DNA from: Teredinibacter turnerae T7901
GTDB lineage: Bacteria > Pseudomonadota > Gammaproteobacteria > Pseudomonadales > Cellvibrionaceae
DNA length: 64,000 bases
Direction of reading: 5' to 3'
NCBI RefSeq assembly: GCF_000023025.1
Contig: NC_012997.1
Span: 3,097,125 to 3,161,124, forward strand
Shown: positions 27,421 through 37,030 of the stretch, piece after piece
Numbering within the stretch: position 1 is the first letter of the stretch
Layout of the letters: the number at the start of each line of letters is the position of its first letter
Program-made: the position numbers and the translations under genes
The notes under the pieces: model-generated
The model's input: only the letters and a program-made list of their open reading frames with translations
The model's database searches: none
Told to the model about the DNA's origin: nothing

Positions 27421-29778
27421 ATGATCTTCAAGCCCAGCCGTTTACTTATTGTTTCTGCCATTCTGCTACTGGGCGCCTGCGCCGTTTACACGACAAATAA
27501 CCTGGTTGACCGCTACGGTAACGCGTCGGCAAAAGATAGAGAAGTTATTGCGATAGACGCAAACCAAGTTGACTACTGGCGCGATGTAAAACCCGTGCTG
27601 GATAACCGGTGCGTTGTTTGCCACGCGTGCTACGACGCACCCTGCCAGCTAAAGGCGACCGCACCCGAAGGCTTGGCCCGCGGAGCCAGTAAAGACAAGG
27701 TTTACCACCCACAGCGGCTTACCGCAGCACCGCCATCGCGTTTGTTTCAGGACGCGTTCGGCGTAGAAGCGTGGCGTGAACGTGGTTTTTTCCCGGTATT
27801 AAATGAATTTAAATCGTCCACAGAAGCGAATCGTGAAGCCAGCGTGATGTACCGCATGCTGCAGTTAAAGGCCGACCACCCAGTAATGCTCGACACTCCG
27901 CTTACCAAAGACGTACCAGTTGGCATCAACCGCGATGAATTTTGCCCTCAGGCAGAAAATTTTGACGCGTTCGCGAACGAGCACCCCCAGTGGGGTATGC
28001 CCTATGGCTTACCTGGCTTGTCGAAAAACGAATTCACAACCTTGACGCAGTGGGTACAGGAAGGCGGCCGCTATACGCCACTCAGCCCTCTCGACACAAA
28101 GCTCGAAGCTCAGCGCGCAGAATGGGAGGCGTTTTTAAACCGCACCGGCAACAAGGGCCGACTGGTGTCACGGTACTTGTATGAACACCTGTTCCTCGCT
28201 CATCTGTATTTTAGCGAGCTGGACCAAACAACCTTTTTTAAAATTGTGCGCTCACATACCCCGCCTGGGCAGCCGGTGAAATTACTGAGCACGCGCCGCC
28301 CGATAGACGACCCTGGCACGCAGGATTTTTACTATCGTTTGGTGCGCAAGCAGGAAACTATCGTTGCCAAAACCCACATGCCATACGCCCTGAACACGGA
28401 GCGCATGCAATTCTGGCAGGGACTCTTCTTCAACACCAACTACACCGTCGGTACCCTGCCCGGCTACGACAAAAAACATATCGAAAACCCGTTTTTAACG
28501 TTCGCCCAGCTGCCCGTAAAATCCCGCTATAAGTTTTTATTGAAAGAAGCACAGTTTTCAATCATGAACTTTATTAAAGGGCCTGTCTGTCGCGGTCAGG
28601 CAGCGCTGAATGTAATCAAGGACCATTTCTGGGTGTTCTTCGTCGACCCAGAGGTTATTTCGGAAGCCAAGGTTGCAGAATTCCTGCAGGAAAATGCCGA
28701 CTATTACGATCTTCCTAATGCCGACAGCGATGTGTATTTGCCGCTCTCCACTTGGCTGCATTACTCTCACAAACAGAAGAAACTGCTGGATGCGCGCGAA
28801 GCCTTTTTGAAAGAACAATTAGTGGATGAAAACCGCTCAATCACACTGGATATGATCTGGGATGGTGAAGGCAACAACAAAAATGCAGCTTTAACCATTT
28901 TTCGCCATTTCGACAGCGCCACCGTCGAACAGGGGCTTGTCGGCGCACCACCGCAAACGGCCTGGGTTATCGGCTATTCGCTGCTAGAGCGCATCCATTA
29001 CCTGCTGGTTGCCAGTTACGATGTCTATGGCAATGTTGGCCACCAGCTGATGTCGCGCCTGTATATGGACTTCCTGCGCATGGATGGCGAATCGACATTC
29101 CTGTTAATGCTACCCTCGGAAACCCGCGCACAAGAGCGCCAAAACTGGTATCGAAAGGCATCGCCGGAAGTGGTCGATTATTTAAAACACCCGGCCCTGG
29201 ACAATCGCGTCGAGCCGGACATCGACTACCGTTCCAGCACCCCGAAACTTGAGCTTTTCAGCCTGTTAGAAGAGCGCCTTGGAGATGCGGTAAATCACCG
29301 CCGCGATCTCGACAATATCGACAATAAGGTGGTGCGCAAGGCGCTTAAGCGCCTGGCCAAGGTCAAAGGAAAAACCACCGAAGCCCTGCCCGAAAATACT
29401 TACCTGTATATCCATGATGGGGAGCAGCATTTTGCCGCGTCGCTCTTACGTAACAACGCGCATTTGAACATTACGTCCATGTTCAGGGAAGATAAATACC
29501 TTGTGCCCGAAGAAAATGACGTCACCGTAACCAACGGGTTTACTGGCGCATACCCCATTGCATTCTTTGATCTGGACGTAGAACAACTGGCCGACTTTGT
29601 CGATGCCGTAGGCGCGCTAAAGAGCAAAGACGATTATACGCAGCTCGTGAACCAATATGGTGTCCGCCGCACAAACGCTAATTTCTGGCCAGAACTGGAT
29701 AAAATACACGCGGCGTTACGCGAGTTCGATCCAGTTGAATTTGGTGTGTTAGATTTGAACCGCCTGCAAAACCGCTAG
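27421..29778 (+). CDS. cti: Periplasmic fatty acid cis/trans isomerase
   Basis: Converts cis-unsaturated phospholipid acyl chains to trans, quickly stiffening the membrane under solvent or heat stress. The 785-residue protein has an N-terminal hydrophobic signal ending LLGAC, a possible lipobox, and a haem c site CVVCH (near residue 65), the catalytic haem of Cti. I chose the ATG at 27421; earlier in-frame codons give no family match and would sit before the signal. Members occur in Pseudomonas and Vibrio. It is on the same strand as phrB. Confidence 0.9.
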   Translation: MIFKPSRLLIVSAILLLGACAVYTTNNLVDRYGNASAKDREVIAIDANQVDYWRDVKPVLDNRCVVCHACYDAPCQLKATAPEGLARGASKDKVYHPQRLTAAPPSRLFQDAFGVEAWRERGFFPVLNEFKSSTEANREASVMYRMLQLKADHPVMLDTPLTKDVPVGINRDEFCPQAENFDAFANEHPQWGMPYGLPGLSKNEFTTLTQWVQEGGRYTPLSPLDTKLEAQRAEWEAFLNRTGNKGRLVSRYLYEHLFLAHLYFSELDQTTFFKIVRSHTPPGQPVKLLSTRRPIDDPGTQDFYYRLVRKQETIVAKTHMPYALNTERMQFWQGLFFNTNYTVGTLPGYDKKHIENPFLTFAQLPVKSRYKFLLKEAQFSIMNFIKGPVCRGQAALNVIKDHFWVFFVDPEVISEAKVAEFLQENADYYDLPNADSDVYLPLSTWLHYSHKQKKLLDAREAFLKEQLVDENRSITLDMIWDGEGNNKNAALTIFRHFDSATVEQGLVGAPPQTAWVIGYSLLERIHYLLVASYDVYGNVGHQLMSRLYMDFLRMDGESTFLLMLPSETRAQERQNWYRKASPEVVDYLKHPALDNRVEPDIDYRSSTPKLELFSLLEERLGDAVNHRRDLDNIDNKVVRKALKRLAKVKGKTTEALPENTYLYIHDGEQHFAASLLRNNAHLNITSMFREDKYLVPEENDVTVTNGFTGAYPIAFFDLDVEQLADFVDAVGALKSKDDYTQLVNQYGVRRTNANFWPELDKIHAALREFDPVEFGVLDLNRLQNR

Positions 29779-30307
29779 TCAATACACAAGGTATTTTTGC
29801 ACGCCACTACGGTTATCTTATTAGGCGGTTATCTTATTAACTGGGCGATGAAAATTGCTAAGTTGATAGGCGGCGCAGGGAAGCACCGCCATTGCCCGGT
29901 GGGCAATGTAGCTCATTGAAATATCAGAAAACTCACACCTTTTCGTCAGTATTTCAATGGTGCGCGATTAATATATATAAGGTCATCTATTTAATCGCCG
30001 GGTTAGCCCCGGGTTAATAGTAACCGTCTGGCAAGATCTGGCTCGCAGCGAGCAGGCGACTGCCGCAGCTGTTGGGCATGATTAATGCTGGTAACGGATC
30101 TGGAAACTCTGTCCCTATCCTTCTACATTGCAAGAGGAGCCGCCGCACTGTATGCAACTAGCGTAGAATACACGCCATCGTAAACCAGCCAGTCATTACA
30201 CGACGTCTTCCGCTGCCGCCAGTGAGACCTGGGCTGCGCCAACATGTGGCGCACATCCCCACCCGGCCCCAAAACAATGACCCCGTTTTAGTGGAACCTC
30301 CGCAGTT
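29779..30307. other. 530-bp spacer between cti and the phosphorylase-kinase-like gene
   Basis: No gene seen. GGTTATCTTATTA appears twice (29811-29823 and 29827-29839). CATTGCCC/GGGCAATG at 29890-29908 makes a perfect 8-bp stem with a 3-base loop but no T-run. ATTGAAATA and TATTTCAAT near 29920-29960 form a longer inverted repeat. Confidence 0.5.
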
Positions 30308-33300
30308 ATGAGAAACAGCGAACAAGAGCTCAAACAACTCTACAACGAAATCAATCAAGTTATCCTGTCACGGCAGAACCCGGTAACGGGCTTGCTCCCA
30401 GCCAGTACCTCCGTCAATGCACACGGCGACTACACCGATGCCTGGGTACGCGACAATGTATATTCCATCATCGCGCCCTGGGCCCTCAGCCTGGCCATGA
30501 AAAAAGCAGGCGAAACCCGAGAGGCGGATGAACTCGAACAAGCCACCATCAAGTTGATGCGAGGTCTGCTGCAGTCAATGATGCGCCAGGCCCACAAAGT
30601 GGAAGCGTTCAAACATACCCTCAAACCGATTGATGCTCTGCACGCTAAGTACGACACCGCAACGGGCCTCACAGTTGTCGCCGACGATGCCTGGGGCCAT
30701 TTGCAAATCGACGCAACATCTATTTACCTGTTAATGATCGGGCAAATGACAGCCTCCGGTTTACGCATTATTCAAACCTATGACGAAGTCGATTTTGTCC
30801 AAAATCTTATTTACTACATCGCCAGTGCGTTCCGCACGCCCGACTACGGTATCTGGGAGCGTGGCAATAAAATTAATAATGGCAAGCCGGAAATTAATGC
30901 CAGCTCACTCGGCATGGCCAAAGCTGCGCTACAAGCATTGGATGGGTTGAATTTATTTCACAAAGGCGGGCCAACCCGCGCGGTTGTGCACTCTGTACCA
31001 GACGCACTATCGATGGCACGCACCAACCTCGCCGCGCTGCTGCCACGAGAATCGCTCTCTAAAGAAGTGGACGCTGCACTACTCAGTATTATTGGCTTCC
31101 CCGCATTTGCGGTTGGCGATTCCATTTTGGCAACCGAAACACGCGATGAAATTTTAAAAAAGCTGGGCGGTATTTATGGGTTAAAGCGATTTTTGTGGGA
31201 CGGCCACCAGACCGTTATCGAAGATCCATCTCGCTTGTACTACGAACACTCAGAGTTAGCCAACTTTCAGCATATTGAATCCGAATGGCCCTTGTTTTTT
31301 TGCTATCTCTATCTGAACGCACTGTTCACTGGCAACACGCAGACCGCAAGCCACTATTATCAGAAAATTCAAAATCTGATGATCGAAAAAAATGGTATCG
31401 GCCTAATTCCCGAATTGTATTATGTACCCGAGCATGCCATAGAAGCCGAAAAGCGCAATCCCAAAAGCCAGGCCCGCGTCGCCAACGATAACTTACCGCT
31501 GGTTTGGGCGCAGAGCCTGTACTACACCGGCAGGTTGATGGACCTAGGATTGCTAAAACCGGACGACCTCGACCCGGTAAAATTGCGCAGTACCACAACC
31601 CAAATGACCAAAGCACAGGTTGCGCTTGTGGTACTGGCTGAAAATGAAGATGTGAAAAAAATCCTCGCGGATAACGGCGTAATTGCCGAAAGCATTCTGG
31701 ATATCGCCCCGCTAAAAGTTATCTCTGCCCCACATCTGGTGGAGGCCTACGCACAAGTTGGCGCCAACCACAAATTGAACCTCACCGGACGGCCGCGACG
31801 ACGACTTTTGAGCCTTGCAAGTTCGCAGACCTACTGTATTAACGACCACCAGTTTTTGTGTTTGTCGTGGATTCAAGGCGATTCCGATGATGACTATGTG
31901 CATCACGATATCGCGCGGGTAGCGACCATGGTGCGAGAAGAAATCTCGCATATTCGTAAGCACTGGCTCAACTCCGAAGTTGCCGTTTTTACTTTTATGG
32001 TCAACGAAGCCCTGTGTAACTCGCCCGACGCTCACTTACTCTACGAGTGCCTGCAAGGATTTCAGCTACGAACAGAAGACGAGAATATTGGTTATGCTTC
32101 CGCCAATCTTGCGTTCCGCGCGTCAAGAGAAAACTGGCTTCTCGCGCCCGATATCTGCCTAACCCCCATTACCAGCCGCGAGGTGGAAGCGCCACCGGCA
32201 ATCGAATGGAATACCCAAAGCCTGGCGCTGCTTCAAGCGCTTGATGGCAGCCAGCTCGCACAGGCAGATAAGCTCGTCGAATACTTCGCCGACCGACCGC
32301 TGCACGAGTCTGCCAGTGATACCAATAAACGGATTACTGCCCGCGACCTGCTGAATACAATTTATAGCAATGCCTTACAAAACCATCAGTGGCTGATTGC
32401 CCGGCTCGCTTTCGCACTATCGGGCCGGGTAAAAGACGATCTGTCGGACTATCTTTCGGTTCTCAGCTCACGTCACTTCTCTGTGATCGTTGGCTCAGTA
32501 GATACCAGCGAGTTTGGCTTGGAACAGTCGCTTAACAACAGCCAGATTGTGGAGGCGTTGCGCGAAGCCAGTATTAACCCCATCGACCACTGTCTGCTCC
32601 AGGAATTGCTGGAGTCCATCGGTATATTGCAACGCACCAACCCACAGCTTTTCGAAGGGGTGCGCTCAATACAGTTGAGTAACCTTCTGAATCTGTGTGC
32701 CGATGGCGTAAAAAGCGATAACTACAAAGAATCCGTGCTGGAGCTCGGCCAGCTCAGCCCGAGTGCAGTGTTAGACCGGCTCTATAAAATCTTCAGCTCC
32801 CAGCGAAGCGTATTCGCCAAAGGCTTAAAACGCAGTCTTTCTGCGAAAAACATGAGCGATTCCGATGTGGAAGCAATGGATCTTGACTGGTTTGAATGGC
32901 GCTTTGAGCGCGGCCTTATTCTCAGTTTGAGCCGCGAGTTCCTGGAAAAGATCTGGCAAACCCTTGCAATTGCACCCAAAATTATTTTTGCCGAATCGCA
33001 CAACCCCGCGTGCATTATTGAAAGCGAATTTGTTCGCAGCTCGATGACCCCCGGCGAGGAAATTTTTGCACAACTCATTAACGATGCACTTGCCCAATTA
33101 CACCCGCCCTATTTCCGAAGCGCGATTGTCGAGGTGCTCCTGGCAATAACAGAATTTCACGAGGAGCATCCAAAAGAGCGTGTCGAGCACCCAATCAACC
33201 TGGAAGAAATACTGGAATGCGCGGCCGATATGAGCAGCTCCAGCAGCACACAAAAAGCCACAGCAAAAATCGACCTGCTACTGGAAGAATCCCCGCAGGT

Positions 33301-33367
33301 GCTAAACGGCTATATTCTCAGCAGTTTGCCTACGTATTTAAAGAATTTAGGTAAAGAGAGCGAATAA
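30308..33367 (+). CDS. Phosphorylase kinase alpha/beta-like GH15-fold protein
   Basis: A 1019-residue homologue of the regulatory alpha/beta subunits of animal phosphorylase kinase. The first 400 residues form a GH15-like (alpha/alpha)6 domain. Near-identical stretches to the animal proteins are DAWVRDNVYSIIAPW, LMRGLLQSMMRQAHKVEAF, GHLQIDATSIYLL, MTASGLRIIQTYDEV, NASSLGMAKAALQALD and GFPAFAV. The C-terminal 600 residues include segments like those around LNLTGRPRRRLLSL. No signal peptide, so cytoplasmic. No gamma-type protein kinase or calmodulin is in the window. In animals the alpha/beta chains bind calmodulin and hold the kinase; the bacterial role is unknown. A strong terminator follows, and the gene appears monocistronic. 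Confidence 0.85.
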   Translation: MRNSEQELKQLYNEINQVILSRQNPVTGLLPASTSVNAHGDYTDAWVRDNVYSIIAPWALSLAMKKAGETREADELEQATIKLMRGLLQSMMRQAHKVEAFKHTLKPIDALHAKYDTATGLTVVADDAWGHLQIDATSIYLLMIGQMTASGLRIIQTYDEVDFVQNLIYYIASAFRTPDYGIWERGNKINNGKPEINASSLGMAKAALQALDGLNLFHKGGPTRAVVHSVPDALSMARTNLAALLPRESLSKEVDAALLSIIGFPAFAVGDSILATETRDEILKKLGGIYGLKRFLWDGHQTVIEDPSRLYYEHSELANFQHIESEWPLFFCYLYLNALFTGNTQTASHYYQKIQNLMIEKNGIGLIPELYYVPEHAIEAEKRNPKSQARVANDNLPLVWAQSLYYTGRLMDLGLLKPDDLDPVKLRSTTTQMTKAQVALVVLAENEDVKKILADNGVIAESILDIAPLKVISAPHLVEAYAQVGANHKLNLTGRPRRRLLSLASSQTYCINDHQFLCLSWIQGDSDDDYVHHDIARVATMVREEISHIRKHWLNSEVAVFTFMVNEALCNSPDAHLLYECLQGFQLRTEDENIGYASANLAFRASRENWLLAPDICLTPITSREVEAPPAIEWNTQSLALLQALDGSQLAQADKLVEYFADRPLHESASDTNKRITARDLLNTIYSNALQNHQWLIARLAFALSGRVKDDLSDYLSVLSSRHFSVIVGSVDTSEFGLEQSLNNSQIVEALREASINPIDHCLLQELLESIGILQRTNPQLFEGVRSIQLSNLLNLCADGVKSDNYKESVLELGQLSPSAVLDRLYKIFSSQRSVFAKGLKRSLSAKNMSDSDVEAMDLDWFEWRFERGLILSLSREFLEKIWQTLAIAPKIIFAESHNPACIIESEFVRSSMTPGEEIFAQLINDALAQLHPPYFRSAIVEVLLAITEFHEEHPKERVEHPINLEEILECAADMSSSSSTQKATAKIDLLLEESPQVLNGYILSSLPTYLKNLGKESE

Positions 33368-33415
33368 CTCTTGCGCTGTTTTTTCTCGCCACATTCATAG
33401 AGTGACCTTAATTGG

Positions 33416-33450
33416 AAGCCAGCAAATACATCCGTTATTTGCTGGCTTTT
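33416..33450 (+). terminator. Terminator after the phosphorylase-kinase-like gene
   Basis: AAGCCAGCAAATA (33416-33428) pairs with TTTGCTGGCTT-type sequence ending at 33448, followed by TT. The hairpin lies 50 bp after the stop codon. Confidence 0.85.
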
Positions 33451-33485
33451 GTCAATTCACTTTCGCAGTTTTAGAATAAGAGCAA

Positions 33486-34106
33486 CTAATTCCTCTGAAA
33501 CTCCGCGTAAACCTCAATGGTCACATCATCCCCTACTGCGGGGATATATTTATCCATACCGAACTCAGAGCGTTTAAACTGGGCTATCGCTGAAAATCCT
33601 ATGGTGTATTTCGCTGTCAGCATGTTCGTTGCGCCACCGCGAAAATTAACTTCGATCATCACCGGTTTTTTCACCCCCAGAAATTCCAGAACTCCATTGA
33701 ATTTGACGATATTTCCCTCGACGGAGGCCACACTCGTCGTGCTGAAATGTGCCTGCGGGTAGGTTTGCACAGCGAACCAATCGCTGCCGCGCAGTGTGTC
33801 GGCAAATTCAGTGCTATTGACATTGATGCTTGCCATGTCAATAACCGCATCCAGACGGCTGTCAGCCAACTGTTCGGGTACAAAGTCCAGCGATGCATCA
33901 AACTTTTCGAAACGACCGACAAAACTCGACAACCCCATGTGATCGACCTTAAACAGTAGCGCGGCGTGCTCCGGGTCCAGTCGGTACTCGCCAGTGCGAA
34001 GCTCCACCAGCGCTGTCTCCACGCGCGGCGTTATCAATTGCACACAGCCACTTAAAAAACAGATGGACATGATTAGAAAAGCGAAAAACGCGACGTGTTT
34101 TCCCAT
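33486..34106 (-). CDS. YceI-family lipoprotein
   Basis: A 206-residue envelope protein of the YceI lipocalin-like family, which binds isoprenoid or other amphiphilic ligands. The signal peptide ends in LSGC, a lipobox. The domain shows YRLDPEHAALLFKVDHMGLS, FDASLDF, DWFAVQTYPQAHFST, FNGVLEFLGVKKPVMIEV and FKRSEFGMDKYIPAVGDDV, the usual order. The gene is convergent with the phosphorylase-kinase-like gene and divergent from GH3. Ligand unknown. Confidence 0.9.
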   Translation of the reverse strand: MGKHVAFFAFLIMSICFLSGCVQLITPRVETALVELRTGEYRLDPEHAALLFKVDHMGLSSFVGRFEKFDASLDFVPEQLADSRLDAVIDMASINVNSTEFADTLRGSDWFAVQTYPQAHFSTTSVASVEGNIVKFNGVLEFLGVKKPVMIEVNFRGGATNMLTAKYTIGFSAIAQFKRSEFGMDKYIPAVGDDVTIEVYAEFQRN

Positions 34107-34351
34107 TAGTCGTTTCCCATTAATAATTACCTATTGGTTGAATTACAGACAGTTCTTCGAGTTCAAGCTTATCTACGCGCCAACACCCACGGGCATTTGG
34201 CTATACTTACTTTCAAATCGCCGATACCGGAGTGGCATATTTTGAAGTAATACAGCCATGGTTTCATAGAAACCTACCTCAGTGGTCGCAGGAGCACTGA
34301 GCAGACCCGAACTCTCATGGAATAATAACTCAAACTAACGCAGGTCTTACT

Positions 34352-37018
34352 ATGCGCAGAAACCCCCTGAATCCCGTGCCAATTCTAGGTCTAACCCTGG
34401 CATCACTGCTTTTCACCGGTTGCTCACCGGATAACAACCCAGTACCCAAGCCCGTTAGCGAGCGCAGTACAGCCAATGAACAACCCGCCTACATGGACAC
34501 GACTCTGGACATTGACACCCGCGTTGATGATCTGGTTTCGCGGATGGATCTGGCAGAAAAAATATCTCAGATGTACAACGAATCACCAGCTATCGAGCAT
34601 TTGGGTATTGCAGAATACGATTGGTGGAACGAAGCCCTGCACGGTGTCGCACGGGCAGGCAAGGCCACAGTTTTTCCTCAGGCAATAGGCATGGCCGCCA
34701 TGTGGGACAGGGAGACCATGTTCGATATCGCTGAGGCCGTCTCCGATGAGGCGCGAGCGAAACACCACTACTTTGTTGAAAACGGCGTACATTTTCGCTA
34801 CACCGGGCTCACCTTCTGGTCACCCAATATCAACATCTTCCGCGATCCACGCTGGGGCCGCGGCCAGGAAACCTACGGCGAAGACCCCTACCTTACTGGC
34901 GAGCTGGCACTGCCTTACATCAGCGGCCTGCAGGGAGAAAATCCGAAGTACCTGAAAACCGCTGCCATGGCCAAGCACTTCGCAGTACACAGCGGCCCCG
35001 AAAAGTCACGCCACTCAGATAACTACATCGCCAGCCCGAAGGATTTAAACGAAACCTATCTACCCGCGTTCGAAAAAGCGGTGGTGGAAGGCGATGTGGA
35101 ATCGGTGATGTGTGCCTACAACCGCGTCAATGACGAGCCCGCGTGTGGCAACGATATGCTGCTAAAAGAAACCCTGCGCGGGAAGTGGGGCTTTAAAGGC
35201 CACGTTGTTTCCGACTGTGGCGCGATCGCGGACTTCTATGCTCCAGAGGCTCACCACGTGGTCATGGCGCCTGCGGCCGCAGCTGCCTGGGCCGTGCGCA
35301 GTGGTACCGACCTGAACTGTGGCACCGACCGCCTGAGCACTTTCGCTAACCTGCACTTTGCATTGCAGCGGGAAATGATTACACAGGATGAAATTGATCA
35401 ATCCGTAAAACGCCTGATGAAAACCCGCTTCAAACTTGGTATGTTCGATCCGGACGATCAGGTTCCCTATTCCAAAATTCCGATGGATGTAGTCGGCTCA
35501 CAGGCCCATCTCGCGCTCACTCAAAAAGCCGCTGAGAAGTCGTTTGTACTGCTCAAGAACAGCGGCATTCTGCCCCTCAAAAAATCCAGTAAGGTCGCCA
35601 TTATCGGGCCTAACGCCACCAACCCGACTGTGCTCGTGGGCAACTACTTTGGCGATCCAATCAAACCGGTGACGCCCCTGGACGGCATTCAGCAGTACCT
35701 CGGCGAAGAGAATGTGTTTTACGCCCCGGGATCTGCGCTTGCGGGTGACACCTTTTCTCACTACCAGGTTATATCTGCAGACCACTTTTTCCACAAAGAT
35801 GACAATGGCGCACTAAAGCCTGGCTTGCAAGCTAACTATTACAATGCCTCAGCCAAAGAAGGCCGGGAGGAGGTGCCGGTATTTTCTCGGGTCGACGCCA
35901 ACATCGACTTTTTCTGGCAGCGCTCACCCGTCGATAACACTGTGCGTGATGAATTCGCTGTCGAGTGGTCCGGCGTGCTGATACCCAAGGAGTCAGGGGT
36001 GTATCAATTCTCCACTCGCGAAACATTAAAAATCGATGGCGAGGAAGTAAAAGATGGAATCTACCTCAACGCTAATCAGGAGTACGCGTTCGAAGCCAGC
36101 CAAAAATTTGTCCACGCTTTTTGGGGGCAACCGCTTGAAGCCTACGCCAAAGTCAGTTGGCTGAACAGCTCGCGCAACCTGGTTGCCGATGCTGTGGCCG
36201 CGGCGCAAAAAGCCGATGTAATCATCTTTACCGGCGGGATATCGGCTGATCTTGAAGGTGAAGAAATGAGCGTCGAGATCGAAGGTTTCGACCATGGAGA
36301 CAGAACAGATATCCGCCTGCCCGAGCCACAACGCAAGCTCTTGGCAACGCTTAAAAAACTTAACAAACCCATTGTTTTAGTGAATTTCAGTGGCAGCGCA
36401 ATTGCACTTAACTGGGCGAATAATAACGTAGACGCGATTTTGCAAGGGTTTTACCCCGGCGAGGCAACCGGTACAGCGCTCGCACGAATTTTGTGGGGCG
36501 AGGTTTCCCCCTCGGGCCGCTTGCCGATTACGTTCTATCGCAGTCTGGACGATTTACCCGGTTTTAAAGATTATGCCATGACCAACCGGACCTATAAGTA
36601 CTACCAGGGGGATGTACTCTACCCATTTGGTTACGGCCTGAGTTACACCCAATTTGCTTACAGCGAGTTAAGTGCGCCAGCCACAATGGCAAGTGGTGAA
36701 CCGCTCGCTATAACCGCTCAGGTGAGCAACAGCGGCAAAGTCGCCAGCGATGAAGTTGTGCAGGTTTACGTGTCGATGAAGGTACCCGGATTAAGCCTGC
36801 CACAGCGGGAATTAAAGGAATTCAAGCGTATTTACCTGGAACCTGGCGCCTCACAGACCGTCGAATTTAGCATTGCTGGCAAAGATCTCAGTTATGTGGA
36901 CGACCAGGGCGTTCGACACCCTTACCACGGGCCATTAACACTGAGCGTTGGCGGCGGTCAGCAGCCGTATGTCTCCGCCACTGGCGCCGTGAGCAAAACG
37001 ATAACAATCGAACAATAA
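34352..37018 (+). CDS. GH3 beta-xylosidase/glucosidase lipoprotein with PA14 insert
   Basis: An 888-residue lipoprotein glycosidase; lipobox LFTGC near residue 24. The GH3 N-domain carries YDWWNEALHGVARAG, WGRGQETYGEDP, KHFAVHSGPE and the nucleophile Asp288 in HVVSDCGAI. After the second domain starts (KVAIIGPNATNP), a PA14-like insert spans about residues 490-610 (beginning GLQANYYN), then the domain resumes, ending in a fibronectin-III-like domain. WWNEALHGVAR is seen in beta-xylosidases of family 3, so xylan-type substrates are likely. It is 12 bp from GH67, which fits glucuronoxylan breakdown in one operon. Confidence 0.9.
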   Translation: MRRNPLNPVPILGLTLASLLFTGCSPDNNPVPKPVSERSTANEQPAYMDTTLDIDTRVDDLVSRMDLAEKISQMYNESPAIEHLGIAEYDWWNEALHGVARAGKATVFPQAIGMAAMWDRETMFDIAEAVSDEARAKHHYFVENGVHFRYTGLTFWSPNINIFRDPRWGRGQETYGEDPYLTGELALPYISGLQGENPKYLKTAAMAKHFAVHSGPEKSRHSDNYIASPKDLNETYLPAFEKAVVEGDVESVMCAYNRVNDEPACGNDMLLKETLRGKWGFKGHVVSDCGAIADFYAPEAHHVVMAPAAAAAWAVRSGTDLNCGTDRLSTFANLHFALQREMITQDEIDQSVKRLMKTRFKLGMFDPDDQVPYSKIPMDVVGSQAHLALTQKAAEKSFVLLKNSGILPLKKSSKVAIIGPNATNPTVLVGNYFGDPIKPVTPLDGIQQYLGEENVFYAPGSALAGDTFSHYQVISADHFFHKDDNGALKPGLQANYYNASAKEGREEVPVFSRVDANIDFFWQRSPVDNTVRDEFAVEWSGVLIPKESGVYQFSTRETLKIDGEEVKDGIYLNANQEYAFEASQKFVHAFWGQPLEAYAKVSWLNSSRNLVADAVAAAQKADVIIFTGGISADLEGEEMSVEIEGFDHGDRTDIRLPEPQRKLLATLKKLNKPIVLVNFSGSAIALNWANNNVDAILQGFYPGEATGTALARILWGEVSPSGRLPITFYRSLDDLPGFKDYAMTNRTYKYYQGDVLYPFGYGLSYTQFAYSELSAPATMASGEPLAITAQVSNSGKVASDEVVQVYVSMKVPGLSLPQRELKEFKRIYLEPGASQTVEFSIAGKDLSYVDDQGVRHPYHGPLTLSVGGGQQPYVSATGAVSKTITIEQ

Positions 37019-37030
37019 ACAGGAAAAACA

